Of a stretch of DNA of 64,000 nt, positions 46,871 through 59,685 are shown piece by piece. The translations under genes and the position numbers were made by a program. The stretch spans positions 62,001 to 126,000 of the forward strand of contig JAODTK010001865.1 in NCBI GenBank assembly GCA_026419785.1. The letters run 5' to 3'. The notes beneath the pieces are model-generated. The model did no database searches and was not told where the DNA came from. It saw only the letters and a program-made list of their open reading frames with translations. Within the stretch, counting starts at the first letter, position 1; every line of letters starts with the position of its first letter. The DNA comes from Sclerodactyla briareus. Its lineage: Eukaryota; Echinodermata; Holothuroidea; Dendrochirotida; Sclerodactylidae.

Positions 46871-47284
46871 GTGTTGTAATGAGTGACTCAAATCGCCAGT
46901 TTTCAAGATTGGAGTAACTTGGGTAACTCCAGGAAATGTTCCCCCCATAGAGATGTCAGGTGATAACACCATCTTCATTACAGACTCTGACGCCTCTATA
47001 TAATATAAAATAGACAGCAAACCCAGACAGAAACTGAACAAATTCATCAGAATTTTTTATCTCCATGACAGTCCAGGGATCTATGCAGTCATGACAGTGT
47101 GTGTGTGTTTGTGTATGTAAGCCCTGGCCTTGTGGTTCTCATGGTCTGAGTACATGATCCCAATTATTTTTGGGGGTCAGGTCACAGGTATCTGCCGGTC
47201 AGCAGAGGTCAAAGTTGAAAAACCTTGTGACACAATACCGTTCAAAACGGTGGTTTATCGAAGCTGCGAATGTGCATACTGCTT

Positions 47285-47385
47285 GTATATGGGGAAGTAT
47301 AAGAAACCCGATTGTTCTTATGGGAAAGTATATATAAGAACCTATTGTTCTTATGGGAAGTATAATAACCCTATTGTTTTTTATG
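47285..47385 (+). repeat. Short tandem repeat, ~38 bp x ~2.5
   Basis: Three imperfect copies of cctattgttcttatgggaag with following tataa-type spacer. Non-coding. Confidence 0.75.
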
Positions 47386-48239
47386 TAGAGCAAGGGTCAT
47401 TCATAAAATTGTGAAAAACCTGGAATGGATCAAGCTCATACTTGTATGTGGGGTCCCGCGGGATAAGTAACATGATCCCAATGTTTGAGGTCAGGTCAAA
47501 GATAATCTGAGGTCGACCGAGGTAAGTCTGCAAGCTTTGGTGGACATGATAGATTGCAAAACTCTTGGTCCTTTATCGAGATAAATAGTTCAGTGTTTAT
47601 CATCCCATTGTCCTATTTGTTCTGTATCTGGTCATAGTTATTAGAATAAGCAAGAAATCACTAAGCCTTTGGCTTTCTAGTTGCATTTAACAGTCAGTTA
47701 CCCAGTGACTCAGAGGGGGTTTTGTGACCGTGGATGGTGTCACAAAAAATTATCGGGATGTGAATGACGCATGACTACAAGAAAGGGGATTTTAGGGGCA
47801 TGGAACCCATGTGAAAGCCTGCGAATGTAAACTCTCTTGGTTTTAAGTAGCTAAAGGTTAGGGTTGCGATGTCAATACAGTTGCAATGTACAAACCAATC
47901 AAAAGATCAGTACTAAATCATGCATGAGTTACACTAGTTCTCCTGGAAGATGCATGTTCCGAAGTTATCTGGATTATTTGCTAGGCTTGGAACCTAAGAA
48001 TCGCTGGCTTGCCTGCTCAACACTGGATTGAAATCAACTAAGTGAAGAGTAGAGTTCTCCCTTGAATCACAGGTAATGTTGGCTTGTTCAAATCTCAGCC
48101 ATGCAATCTCAACTGTACACGGCGTTTTACGCTAGCAGTTTTGTCTGGGTGGTTGGCCACGAGAGATGGCCCATGGACACTTAAGCCCACCCGCAGTTGT
48201 AAGGCCTCAACATAACTGGAGGATCAAGGATCAAGGCAC

Positions 48240-48380
48240 CAGGAGGCGGAGAGGACTAGCGGTTCAGAACCCACTTTTGTTTAACAGTACCTGGAACTCA
48301 GGGTTCGACTCAGAACACCATCCTGTCGCTATAGCCGGGGCATCAAATTCAGACAATAGTACCCCACTACAATAAAATGT
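48240..48380 (+). repeat. Probable tRNA-derived SINE fragment
   Basis: Contains an A-box-like AGGACTAGCGG near 48254 and a good B-box GGGTTCGACTCA near 48301, about 45 bases apart as in tRNA promoters. A non-tRNA body follows with a caataaaat-like end. No full cloverleaf can be drawn, so a SINE is likelier than a tRNA gene. Confidence 0.42.
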
Positions 48381-49850
48381 TACTGAGGAGCTATTATAAG
48401 AAATAGATTCAGCTGAAATAAATTGACCTCATATTTTATTTCCATCTGAGGGAGAGATTAGTGAGACTAGGTTCCGAGAATGTAGCTAATTGAAGATTTT
48501 CATGTTGTGGTTTGTTACAGTTCAACACACTATTAAGGACTGTGGAGTTTGTTTGTTTTTGTTCACCGGCACTTCACTAGAAGATGTCCCTTCATTTGTC
48601 AAAAATCTTACTTCATACATGTCAAGGACATATACTCTACAATGCTTCAGCAGTCGGACAATATTTCACCGTTTATATTGACCACCATGATATATTGCAC
48701 ATGACCTCTTCATCATAAAGGTTGATAATATTCACCATGGCTTTTGCCTCAGGATGCTTCAAGGTGCCATATGACAGGATGTGTCGATGGATCCACACTC
48801 ATTGAAGTCATTGGATCTTATTCTATGGATTTCTGGAATTCATCTCAGAATAACGACCTATTTGGTCATAGTGCCACCATAGTCCGAAAGTATTACACCT
48901 AAACCTGTCTGGCATATCTGGCCCAGTTCACGCCCCACCGCAAGGATGTACACAGCCTGCGGACATTCATTGTTTCCGTATGTACAGTCGAAGAGACTCA
49001 GTCTCTCTACAAACGGTTCTGGTAATGGCACCTTTTCAGTTAGTTGGCTCCATATCCGCCTTTGTAGTCATTCCCATTTATTTTATTGAAGCTTTCAACG
49101 GCTCTGTCTTTAGGTTTTCAATCGCAAGGGAAATGCCTAATCATTTCATGCCTAAACAATATACCTGAACCACCAGGTCATATGAAGCAATGAAATGAAT
49201 CAGATTTATATTTCCTTATTGACAATTTCAATAATATATAGAGAATTGCTTTGCTGCACATCTAGCATACATTTTACTTGTGATATAGATTCTTTATTGT
49301 AAAAACTTCTTCCCTCAAATTTGAGCCTATAAGATATATTAAATATTCTCTTGAAGGTTTAGGACTGCCCCTGTGTAATCAAATCAACATTTATAGTCGC
49401 ATCAGTTTGTAATGGACCCTGGTCTCTCATTGTTCATTAACAAGGGCTACGAAATAACCACACTCAGACCATGGATTGGTAAGGAGTATGTACATAAAGC
49501 ACATTGTTTTGAGCTTTGTTCAAGGTGACAATATCGTTTTGCCACAAACCTGTCAATCTGCGTCTCCCCCCCGGTGTCTTTACACCAGACGTCACTGCAA
49601 AAATGGTCCTCACACAGTATATCATAAATATATAGTACATGATATTGTTGGAGAGAGCCTGCACAGATTCATAACAAGGCATGCGATTATACATGGTAAG
49701 TGGGACAATCAGCAAAGGTGCTGCGGATTAGCTCACCCCAGCCATTTGGCTGGGTGGCTAGGGTGATCATGGCTAGCTATCTATGTTCTTTGGGCCCTGT
49801 CACGCCATCATTGTCTAGCGAGAGGATAAAACGGTTGGCAATGGAATCAA

Positions 49851-51894
49851 CCAGTTGAAGTAACATCAGGAGTAGTTTCACCAAATTAAGGTCATTTGCT
49901 GGGGAAATCATACCAAGCCTTTTAGGAAAAAATTGCAAATGCTTCTACATTGATTGGATGATCATAGTTTGGCAGTATTAGCAGGCCATATCTACATACA
50001 GGCAACACTCAGGGATTTATAGGGTCAGAAATTGGGGGGACAATTTTGGCCAAAATGCTCCTTTTAGATCATATGAACAAAACACTTCCTCTCCAACTGA
50101 CTCCTAATTTAGAATAGATTGATATTCGTATTAGCGGTATATGAACAAATGGTATTGTTTAGGAATTTGAGATCAAATGGCATCTTGACTGGGTCAATAA
50201 TCCCCATTTTTAGTTTGAGTGGTCAAGTGGCTTCTACTCTTGAAAACTAGTGGAATTCACAGAAGTTGGTCACAGTATCAGGGTCATATCATGCTACTTG
50301 GGGCCATACCCACCTTTTGCCAGCCTTGGACCCAAATTGAATAATGTGTGCACCAACGGGACTACCAAAAGGAGGAGAAACGGACCCGCTTCTCTCCAAT
50401 GACATGACAATGCTCCACCTGAATTTTGTGCTAAATTTCAAGATTGGACCCTGAAATTCGCGAGCCTAGCCCTAACCCTGGATCATAATGACCTTTAACC
50501 TAATGCGTATATCATATATGGGTTTTTCCTTTTTTCCATAGAGTCTAGTCTGCAGTCTAAGGTCATCTGGGGGTTGATTTTTGCCATTTTGTTCCATGGG
50601 CAAGCAATGCACCCTACTCTATAGAATAGATTAGATCATCCAGAAAGCGGGTCAAAATTATACATTACTAATGATAATGATGGGATGGTCAGTTGAAGTC
50701 AAAAGTCATCCCAAAATCAAACGGGGTGGAAATACGCCAGCCTAACATGCCCCATGAAAACCATCCACGCACTAAAGCGAACGTCATTACCGGATGCACC
50801 ATGAGCTTTTCAATTCTGTTTCATTAAGATCATCATTGTCATGGGCATTTGCAGTCTGCTATTTTGCATTTGCGTTGGTCAGAACTGTTTGTTATGAAAT
50901 GAAAAATGGGCTATGGTAATAGTACACATTTCAAAAGGGTTTCGTCTTTCTCTAGCTTATCGTGGTGATGTTGTATTTGGCATACACAGGTGTATCGTTT
51001 CTTGATAGAGGGACATACATACAAAGCTTGTGGTGTATGCAAATCTAACCTCACTATACATGTCATATACATTTGCGCGTGAAGTGCCTACTTTAGCAAA
51101 TGTTTGGACCACACATGTTCACATTGTCCTATAAAAAAGTGATGACATTTTCTCAGTTTTATATCAAGATTTCAATGATGTAACCCTGTCATCTATGTAT
51201 CGCCGCCATTCTGAGTTACATATATTTTTGGCAAATATATAGAAATGACAGTTGAACATGCATTGCAAACCATTACCACACTACCAAAACTAATTAGAGA
51301 TGCGTACATGTGTATATGCTGTCAACAATGACCTCTAGAAATTCCCGATGAGGGTTCAATCACTGCCTTTATGATGCAGCCAGGTCTCGAGGTCCTGTAA
51401 CATGTAGTGCTGGGGTAAAAATCACCGTCCTATCATTATCTGAATTAGTCCTGACATGAATGAGAGGAGGGTCCGGAACTGCGAGGCGGACAATATGTTG
51501 GACACGCTAAAAAGTAAGTTAATAAAAATATATTGACTAGTGTTTACCAATTACTCAGTCCCCCCCCAGAAAGGGTTATCAAATAGCTGCGTGCAATGCA
51601 ATATTACATGCTTGCATGAATACCATGTCCTAAGAAAGTTGATCTCGGGGCGAGTAATTCATATAACTCCTGTAGGACAAAGGAGATTTGACATGATTGG
51701 TGGATCTATATCATATGTCAACGTAGATTCATTGTTACCATTTTTAGCTCGCATCTTTATAGGAGTTGACAGTATACGTCAGGATGCTATTTCAGCAGGT
51801 TGGTGTGCTGTGGACCATAATCTAATCAGTTGACCCATTTAGCTCTAGACCAATAATGATTATATATGCTTACCCTTTTCCGGTTGTAACCTGA
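49851..51894. other. Large intron, middle part
   Basis: Unassigned. A stretch at about 49990-50470 is rich in gggtca/ggtca phrases like the other unclassified repeats. No coding block recognised. Confidence 0.4.
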
Positions 51895-53590
51895 ATGCAT
51901 AGTTATATCCCCCCCGGCCCCCGTCAACACTGTCAGTGTTCGGGGATATTATTGTTTTGGCCGGGTGCCCCCTCCCGCCGCCGCCGGCTTCTCCGCCGCC
52001 GCCGGAAACTTAGGCGTTAGCGCCTCAGTCTTCAACCTTATTTAGCGTTGACCCAAAACTTGGTACACATTCCGTATGAGTAAATCTCGGATATTCGGAA
52101 ATGGGCGATATCGTATATATTTTTGCCCTCTATTTTGCAGGTTTTTCGCAAAAATTTCAAGTTCGTGCGATTTCCACACGAAACTGGTGTTGCGGTAGTT
52201 GTTGGAGCCAAAAAAACATGGCGACAATTTTCAAGGTCATCCAAGGTCAGTTGCATTTTTGGCCATTAGCTTAATTATAGCATAATGTAGGTGATATTTC
52301 AAACTTCATTGGATTCCATGAAACTTGGTGAATCGGGCCAACTATCAGTGCCTTGAAATTGTCCTAATAGGGCCGAGGTCACGGGAGGTCATCTTGCAAT
52401 GACCAATTTGGCATCATAGTTGGCCTAATTAAGCAATAGGCAAATTTATAAACTTGTGTTGGATCTCACGAAACTTGGTGAGTGGACCTTCGAACAGCCC
52501 AATAAGAAATTTTTCAATTGTGTTGAAAATCACGGAAGGTCATTATGTGTGTTTAATTTACATATTGTTGCATAATTAAGAATAATGTATCATTACATTT
52601 TCTCACTTTTAGGGAATTTTGACGAACTTTGTGAATAGGAACCCACACCCTCCGTGATAAATTTATTTCAATAGCATCAAGATCACTGAGGGTAAATTTG
52701 TGGGACTATTTGCATATTATTGTCCTGCTCAGTCCAAATTATGAGTTTAATAATAAACTTTTTTTCGCAATACTTGGACATGGTCATTGGAAAGCAATAT
52801 GCGTCTAGGAGTGGATTCATCACAATGGAGTTAACTTGTCATAAAAACGCCATTTCCCTGCAAGGTCCTTAATGAGGTCAACTTAGGGGTCAAAAACTGA
52901 TTTTATTACTTTTCAGCAATACTGCACTGGTGTTTTCATCAGAATCTAAATGGCTCCTAGGAGTGACTGTATCACATGGAGAGTAACAATTCTCGATAAA
53001 AACGTCAAATCATAAAGGTCATTCGGGGTCACTTAAGGGTCAAAAACTGTTTTTTTTTTGGCTATAATCGGAGAATTGATCTCTGCGAGGCTGGATATTC
53101 ACGCATTGTGATATAAATGTTGACCGGCATGTGTGTTGACCTCTGACCCTGAATTTGACCTCTGTCCGGTGGTCATGTGGTTTAAAGGTCGAATCTTGAA
53201 ATAAATGTGCTTATTTAAGGAGTTAACGGCCAAAAAATAGAAACTGGTTATTTTTGGATAGTAATAGAGCTTTGTGTGCTTTTATTGAGGGAAACACTCC
53301 CGCTTCGATCGGTTACTTTGGTAGTTACAGGCGGTCAAAGTTCAATTTAACACCTTTTCGGCAATAACAGTTGGACCTGTTCATGGAATGCAATCTGCCT
53401 TCTAGGGTGGGATGCATCACATGGAGTGTAACAATTTTTATAAAAACCGCCATGTCATTGAAGGTCATGAAAGGTCATAGGGTCAAAACAACTGATTTAG
53501 TACTTTTTGCAATAGCACGGGTGGTGTTCACAGAACGCAAATGCTCCTAGGAGGATGTTAGCAATGGGAGAGTAATCCTAGTACATCACA
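51895..53590. repeat. Unclassified long interspersed repeat, GGTCA module family
   Basis: Begins tatatccccccc ... cggggatattattgttttgg, then a (CGCCGC)n patch near 51974-52006. The body has phrases gaaacttggtga and a ~190-base module with cataaaaaccgccatgtcat. It carries paired half-sites AGGTCA-N4-AGGTCA at 52234-52249, 52376-52391 and 53462-53477, plus AGGTCA-N4-GGGTCA at 53016-53031. The left end matches the repeat at 9906; the body matches that at 22985-24355. No right terminus recognised. Confidence 0.6.
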
Positions 53591-53837
53591 ATGGAGCTAA
53601 CTTTTTCTCATTTCATGGTCCCTAATATTAGTATAAACATTTCTAACCAAATATGAATAAAATATTTACATGGCATTGTCCCAATCCTCGAATTAATGTA
53701 AATTTTCTAGTTATCCTCCAAGGGGCTCAGTGCTGTGCTAATGTTGTAGGATCTAGTAGACCTAGGATTCCCATACACAGTTTCCTCGGAAGGATATAGT
53801 ATGGTCATAACAAACCTTGCTTTTTGTTTCTTTGCAG

Positions 53838-53918
53838 GCCAATCTGACAGCCGTATTCTAGTGCACGCTGAAGGAGGGTTCTAGCACCCTGTCAAAACAG
53901 CCACCACCAAGGCTCATC
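53838..53918 (+). CDS. Tentative DOCK tail exon 21
   Basis: Follows a good acceptor (tgtttctttgcag) and has a possible gtaaac donor. One frame reads NLTAVF, stop, CTLKEGSSTLSKQPPPRLI; another SDSRILVHAEGG. The Pro/Ser content suits the DOCK tail, and an exon here would bridge exon 20 and exon 22, but tail sequences are poorly conserved and both frames are interrupted. Confidence 0.3.
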
Positions 53919-54769
53919 GTAAACAGCAAGGATATGTCCTAATGAAGATATCTCCCATATTACTAGCAGTACACCGAAAGCCCCATTAAACCAATCATTC
54001 CGGATGAAAGGTTTGGAATATATCCATCTTTTTCTGTTTATTGGGGGTCATCGGGAATGAGAATGGAACAGGTTTAGCATATGAAGAGGAGGTTACAATA
54101 TAGGATCATCCTCTCGATAAGGGAGTCCCTAGGGATGAGAGGCCGGGGGGAGGGTTCAGTAAGATTAGCCGTATCAATAAAAATTTGATTGATCTGATTG
54201 GTGACATCTCCAATACACCATGAAGTAATCAATTCTGGGATAAAATATATATATTTCTATATGAAAATCAATCTCATGTAGGGTAATCATTGGTTATGAG
54301 AGGGGGGTTGTGTGAGTTATGTAGGATGTATTTGGAGCAAGACCTGCTAGGTCCTATGGAGACCCCTCCCATACACCATCAACCAATCTTTCTGATGGGG
54401 CGGTGGAAGAATATATTATTTAATCTCATATAGGTGGACTCATTGGAATGAGAGGAATATTACACATTTAAGTCCAAGCAAAATACGCATGTATGTCCTA
54501 GAAGACACCTTATATTGCTCCTAGTCAGCTCCTCCAGTTTCCTCTGGGGTATGTCCCCAAAACAGGGTGGCTGGATTAACCTCACTCTTGCAAAGCCCCG
54601 CCATCATGAGGATTTGTTTGGTACAAAATTTCCACGGGGGCATGCCCTTCCACCCCAACCTCAACTCTTCTGGCTTGATGGTCCAGGAGGTCCAAAACAA
54701 AAAAAAAAAAAAAAGGGTCTCTCACGTTTAAAAATGTGGCAGCAACATCAGCAGCTCATGAAGGGGTGA
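53919..54769. other. Intron, nothing recognised
   Basis: Intron with an A run near 54699-54714. No exon found. Confidence 0.4.
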
Positions 54770-55320
54770 TTGCCACCTTCAAAGACAACGAGTGGGGTCT
54801 ATGAGAGCCAGGCAGTAAGGGGTGATGCCACTCGAGACAAAGAGTGGGCGCTACTGAAGCAGGCAGTAAGGTTATCAGGTCGGAATTATCAGACAGGCCA
54901 AGACAAAGAGTGGGGTGCTAATGAGAGCAGGCAGTAAGGGTTGATTGCCACCTCAAAGACAAAGAGTGTGGCGCTAATGAGAGCAGGGAGTAAGGGTTAT
55001 CAGTCTGATTACAGACTAGGCCAGACAAAGAGTGGGGGCGCTATGAGAGCAAGCAGTAAGGGTTATCAGGTCTGAGTTACAGACTAGGCCAGACAAAAGA
55101 GGTGGGGTGCTAATGGGAGCAGGCATTAAGGGTTAGATTTATCGGTAGAGTTATCAGTCCGAGTACAGACAGCCAGACAAAGAGTGGGGTGCTATGAGAG
55201 CAGCCGTAAGGGTTATCAGGTCTGAGTTACAGACTAGGCTAGACAAGAGTGGGGTGCTATGAGAGCAGGAGTAAGGGTTTAATCCGGTGCTGAGTACAGA
55301 CTAGGCCAGACATGCACATA
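54770..55320 (+). repeat. Minisatellite (agacaaagagtggggtgct / gggttatcaggtctgag)
   Basis: Mixed tandem units of about 65-70 bases made of two sub-blocks: gacaaagagtggggtgctaa-type and agggttatcaggtctgagtt-type followed by acagactaggcc. About eight to nine copies, ragged in length. It does not correspond to any recognised DOCK exon. Confidence 0.85.
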
Positions 55321-55342
55321 GATTTGTTCTTGAGATTAGAAT

Positions 55343-55375
55343 GGGGGGGGAGGGGGGGGGGGGGGGGGGGGGGGT

Positions 55376-55412
<37 letters not shown>

Positions 55413-55432
55413 GGGGGGGGTGGGGGGGGGGT

Positions 55433-55466
<34 letters not shown>
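55343..55466 (+). repeat. Long poly-G tract, ~124 bases
   Basis: Nearly pure G with single A or T interruptions. Open frames read as poly-Gly on + and poly-Pro on -, and are artefacts. Potential G-quadruplex former on the sense strand. Smaller G runs follow near 55649-55662. Confidence 0.95.
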
Positions 55467-55467
<1 letters not shown>

Positions 55468-57600
55468 AGGACGGGGCTTTTGCATGGGTCTATAGCCAGA
55501 GACACATTGTAGACCTTATTGTTGTGATCCAATTCAGTTAACTTTCTTAAACCCATACTAGGGTGGAAACACAGAAAGCATCACATAGGCCCAAATACCA
55601 TCATACAGTATTGATATACTCCTTGTGTAGGCCCGGTACAGTTCAGGAAGGAGGGGGGGGGGGGGAGATTGGGGGTGGTGGTTTTCCAACTCCAAGGGAC
55701 CCCCGTACTTGCCTTGCAACCTTTCCTTGTGTTCTTTTGTCTGTTACTTTACTTTCATTCTGGCACCAACCCAGTCATGATGTTGATTTCCAATACTGTT
55801 AAAAATCTTGATATTTTTTCCTGAAGGACACTAAATGGATCTGGAGCATACTTAAGTCGTGAATGCCGGGTAAACTGCAATCAAATGAAAATTGACAAGA
55901 AAAGCTGGTCATCACAATTTCTGTTGGCCATACTTGTTTTTTTTCATTAATAAACGCTCACTGTTGTTTTCTTACACCTTGCACTACTGCAGTATTTTTA
56001 TTATTTTTAGGATTAAATTGTGAAGCATCGCCCTGTTTGAAGGCCACACTCAGCTGTGAATTTTTTGGCGGAAATATTATCGGTGGAGTGGAAATCTAGA
56101 TTTCCTGCAAGCAGGATACCACCTGCAGCTGTGTACAGGTCTTCGCACTGCTCAGAAAAATTTGCAGATTGCAAAGCACTAGTCACCCCAATGTATTAAG
56201 GCAGAAACTAATTCACAGTTTTGTTAATATTGCCCAAAAATGTGCACATATCATATATTCTCACTATAGAGCAATGACAGTGTTATGGAAGAATATTTTT
56301 GTCAAACTTCATCACCCAATGTGTTGTAGGTAATTGGAAACCAAAAAGTATTTACCTCCCCCACCTTCCACCTTTAAATGTATTGGCAGTAGTTGCTTGA
56401 AATGTCAACTCTGGGATCTTGGACAATAATGAATGCTTTGATGGTGTTTGCTCACACATATTTTTCAGGCACACCCCAGACCATATATAGTTCTAGCTGG
56501 TTGTTGCAAAAAAATCCGAATTCGACTGCTAATTGAATTGACGGCTGCTGTGCGTTCCATTGAACTTGTGATTATCGTAATTACCAGGTAAAGCAGACAA
56601 TGATTACAAGAGTTAGGCTAACCATCCACATGTATGTAGTGTTGGCGCAGCACAGGCCCGGGTAATTGATTACTTGGAGGGATCATGGGGGTCATCAACA
56701 TTTTCTTGCACTTGCATCCATCCTGCATGCGTGGAGAGAATTGAGCATTGAGAGGTTCCTGCAAAATTGTGCAGCCCTGTGAATGGTTCCATGGAGTGCC
56801 AGTTAAAACCAAAATAACATTTTTCCAGAGTTCAGTATAGACTCACTGGTCATGTAACAAATTCCCTTAGAACTGGCACAAGTCAACAGTAAAAATATCA
56901 AAATCCCAGCTCCAGTGGTTCTAGCATACTTCCTTGTTCAGATATATAGATTTACCTTCAAGGAATTCACAACAAGTGTGATACAGCAACAGTTTTGATT
57001 GATATATCATTAATGGTTGTTCATTACAGAGTTTGCAAAAGTACATGTTTTCCATATCACAAGAGGAATTTTGCAAAAGCTGACTTCAAGTATTATGGTA
57101 GATAAGTTGGAGAAAAGAAAAGAAAGGTTGCTCACATCTCAGGCATCGCTGTTGGAATTTCACTGGATCGATGTCATCTCTCACATGTACTTCAGCAAGA
57201 ACTAAAAACTACCAAGACTGAAGAGGCAAACACTTCATCTTGACCTCACAAAATACCTTTACACCCCAAATGGTTCAGACTGGTTTGTAAATTTTCAGCT
57301 CGCTAATGATGAGACCCCAAAACAAGTTGTGGGGTCATTGCCCCCCCCCCAACCACCACAACTGATGACCTTTGACATGGCACTGATTGAAATTATATCG
57401 ATATACATATCACCATGTCTTCTTTTGGGCCTCTCATGTAGAGTAGCATTTGTGAGTGGTGCAGGTGTTTTTTTTTTTTTCCACTCAGCCACTTTTCAGA
57501 TGATTTTTGGTTCGAGTTCTCTTATTTGTGTTGGTTCATCTCGCTTTCCTTTGTGGCGATTTTACTTTCAGTTCGCCACTGATCGATAAATCTGTTTATT
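55467..57600. other. Large intron, late part
   Basis: Unassigned AT-rich sequence. No homology recognised in any frame. Confidence 0.4.
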
Positions 57601-57603
57601 TAG

Positions 57604-57715
57604 TCCCAGGGTTGGTTGATTTAAATCACTTGATTTAGATCACTGATTTAAATCGCGATTTAAATCAAATGATTTTTTTTTTTAATCACTGATTTAAATC
57701 ACTTTTTCAAAGATT
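57604..57715. repeat. GATTTAAATC palindrome cluster, possible hAT-type end
   Basis: The block starts cccagggttggttgatttaaatc and then has several further gatttaaatc-like palindromes within ~100 bases. CAGGGTTGGTTGATTTAAAT resembles termini of hAT elements, but no matching inverse end (caaccaaccctg) was found downstream. Confidence 0.4.
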
Positions 57716-59147
57716 TCCCTCTTTTGTCAGGAAAAGTTGAGTTAAAGTGAAATTAATTATTGGAATGAACTATAAACACCAAAATATACACTGCAGAATA
57801 ATTTTAACACATGTAGGTATCCCTACCCCTAACATTCCATAACTCAACAGCATTTCACAAGAATTAGGTTACCAAAACATACAACTAGCCAAACCCACGC
57901 TATCCCAATCCCATGTTTTATCATAGTTTTTTAGTTGGAATTTTGATGCTCTGATGGAGGGAAATCTATGCTCTCTCTCACTTTATGCCATGGTCCTTTC
58001 ATAAGTATAGTTTATTATGATGGAAACAGGGCCGATATAGCCATACTGTAATAAAATAGGCCTAATGTGAATGATAGCATTATTCAAATATCTTCATTTA
58101 AAATGTTTGCATATTATCCATCACAGTAATATTTCTGAAATATATGAGCTGACTGATATATCTATGACTCCCAAAAGGATGATTCACAACTGTTTGTGTG
58201 CCACTGTGCCTGTTTACCTACATTATAGTCAACAGCATTAGGTCAGGTTGTGACTACAAATTTAATGTATATTTGTGTTCAATAGTTGCATTCGGGCCAT
58301 GAAGCAAACAGCACCAATCCAATACAAAACTTTCAAGAACTATTCAGGAAATGAAAGAATTACCAGTACAGAAATTGAACCTCAGTGAACCCAATGATGG
58401 TGGCATGGGTAATGGGTTGCATATTCCCGCTCCCCATATTTTCATTGATTTGATGTATATCTTGTTGTGTAGATATGGTGACAAATTAGTGACAATCGAT
58501 ATCACACAACTGGTCTTGAATTCAAGTTCAAATTAGGACCCAATGGGGTCCAACCAGGTGAATACCAAACCAAGACCACCAATTGGACATGTAGGCCTGC
58601 ATGTAATCCATGTATGGTATATCTGACACTGCATGGTCCTAATGTCTGCATTGTCATATGATGCAGTGTGTATGTTTTGAATATTCAAAGAAGAATAAGC
58701 CTCAGAGCCTTCATGATACCAGATTAGAAGTGCAGTGTATACTGGTTTCTAGCCAGTGTGTTCTGGTGTTTTTACAACGGTTAAGGCAACATTTGAGACG
58801 AAGTGGAAATGTGGATTTAAAAAAAATAAAAAACTTGTTTTCAATCAAACTCCGATTTTTTTTTTTTTTAATTAAAAAATTCACCAATCAGCTTTTCTGG
58901 TGTGCCTTGGGAAGGCACATCATCTCCAATAGCCAACCACACCAGAAGAATCTGAGTGCAACCTGCACCTACAAGGGCAGCAGCCTATTCTCTGGGATTG
59001 CGAGAGCAAATACCGGTTCCAATTATCAGGATAATATCTATGAAGTGCTTCGAGAATGTCTGTGATGTTTGAAAGCATCCAGATGTAGGTATGTATATCT
59101 TTCTCTCATTTAGATTTTGTTTTTTTCACTTCTTTCATCTTCCACAG
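57716..59147. other. Intron, nothing recognised
   Basis: AT-rich, with T run at about 58858-58870. A 135-residue open frame at 58658-59065 has no recognisable domain and is not supported as a gene. Confidence 0.4.
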
Positions 59148-59247
59148 TTGTCAAGTACCAGGCCCCTGAGGAAAGACATCAAGAAGGTGAACCATTCTCC
59201 CATCAACATGCAGCGACCAATGAGAGCCCTGACACTGCAGGGGATGA
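59148..59247 (+). CDS. DOCK1-like: DOCK exon 22 (tail)
   Basis: Between tcttccacag and gtgagt: LSSTRPLRKDIKKVNHSPIN then MQRPMRALTLQGM. Open throughout. The final A joins CT of exon 23 to give Thr, and both exons keep one frame, which supports them as parts of the same tail. No domain; basic and serine-containing. Confidence 0.72.
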
Positions 59248-59685
59248 GTGAGTATTATCAAGACATAGGGGAATTGATGGAGTGGGGGGGGGGGGGGGGT
59301 AATAACCATCAGTGTAGGTAGCTGTCACCCAAGCTTTGAGATAATAACATCGTGGCTGCAAATTATTATAATTTTATTCCTTGATAAGGCATGTAATGTT
59401 TCACAAATCATATTCTGTTGACCTTTAGTTTGACACTAATTGAATCCTCCATGTGAACTTGTAGCCAACATATTTTGTGATTAAGTAGGGAGAACAGTAC
59501 AGACCCCCACTTGAAGGAGAATGGCTGTGTGCACTGCTAATCTAAGTCTATGGGGCAGCCTTTGAATCATTCCCCACGTGATGTCATCGATGCCTCAAAT
59601 TCCTTGAAATGAAATTGAAATACTCCGGCCATGCAAACCCTCCACATTTTTGGTGGTGGTTTTTGGACATGTCCCTGTCTTTTTT
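59248..59685. other. Intron with poly-G
   Basis: G run at 59283-59300, otherwise ordinary; contains the first divergent copy of the phrase ggctgtgtgcactgctaat near 59523. Confidence 0.5.

Larger units (their letters stand above)
45978..49850. other. Large intron, first part
   Basis: Mostly unassigned sequence. Contains a possible tRNA-derived SINE head near 48240-48380, a weaker tRNA-like patch near 46797-46870, and three short tandem copies at 47285-47385. Two GGTCA-rich phrases near 47140-47220 and 47455-47525 look like a diverged ~310-base duplication. Confidence 0.45.

Noticed and set aside
48895-49000. Short open stretch reading LAYLAQFTPHRKDV, faintly like a Ty3-type reverse transcriptase edge
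   Set aside because: Single weak match without any neighbouring domain; treated as chance.
55257-55556. Poly-proline (-) and poly-glycine (+) open frames
   Set aside because: Pure translation of a G tract.
58658-59065. 135-residue open frame as an independent gene
   Set aside because: No domain, no homology, biased by T/A runs and located inside a DOCK intron.
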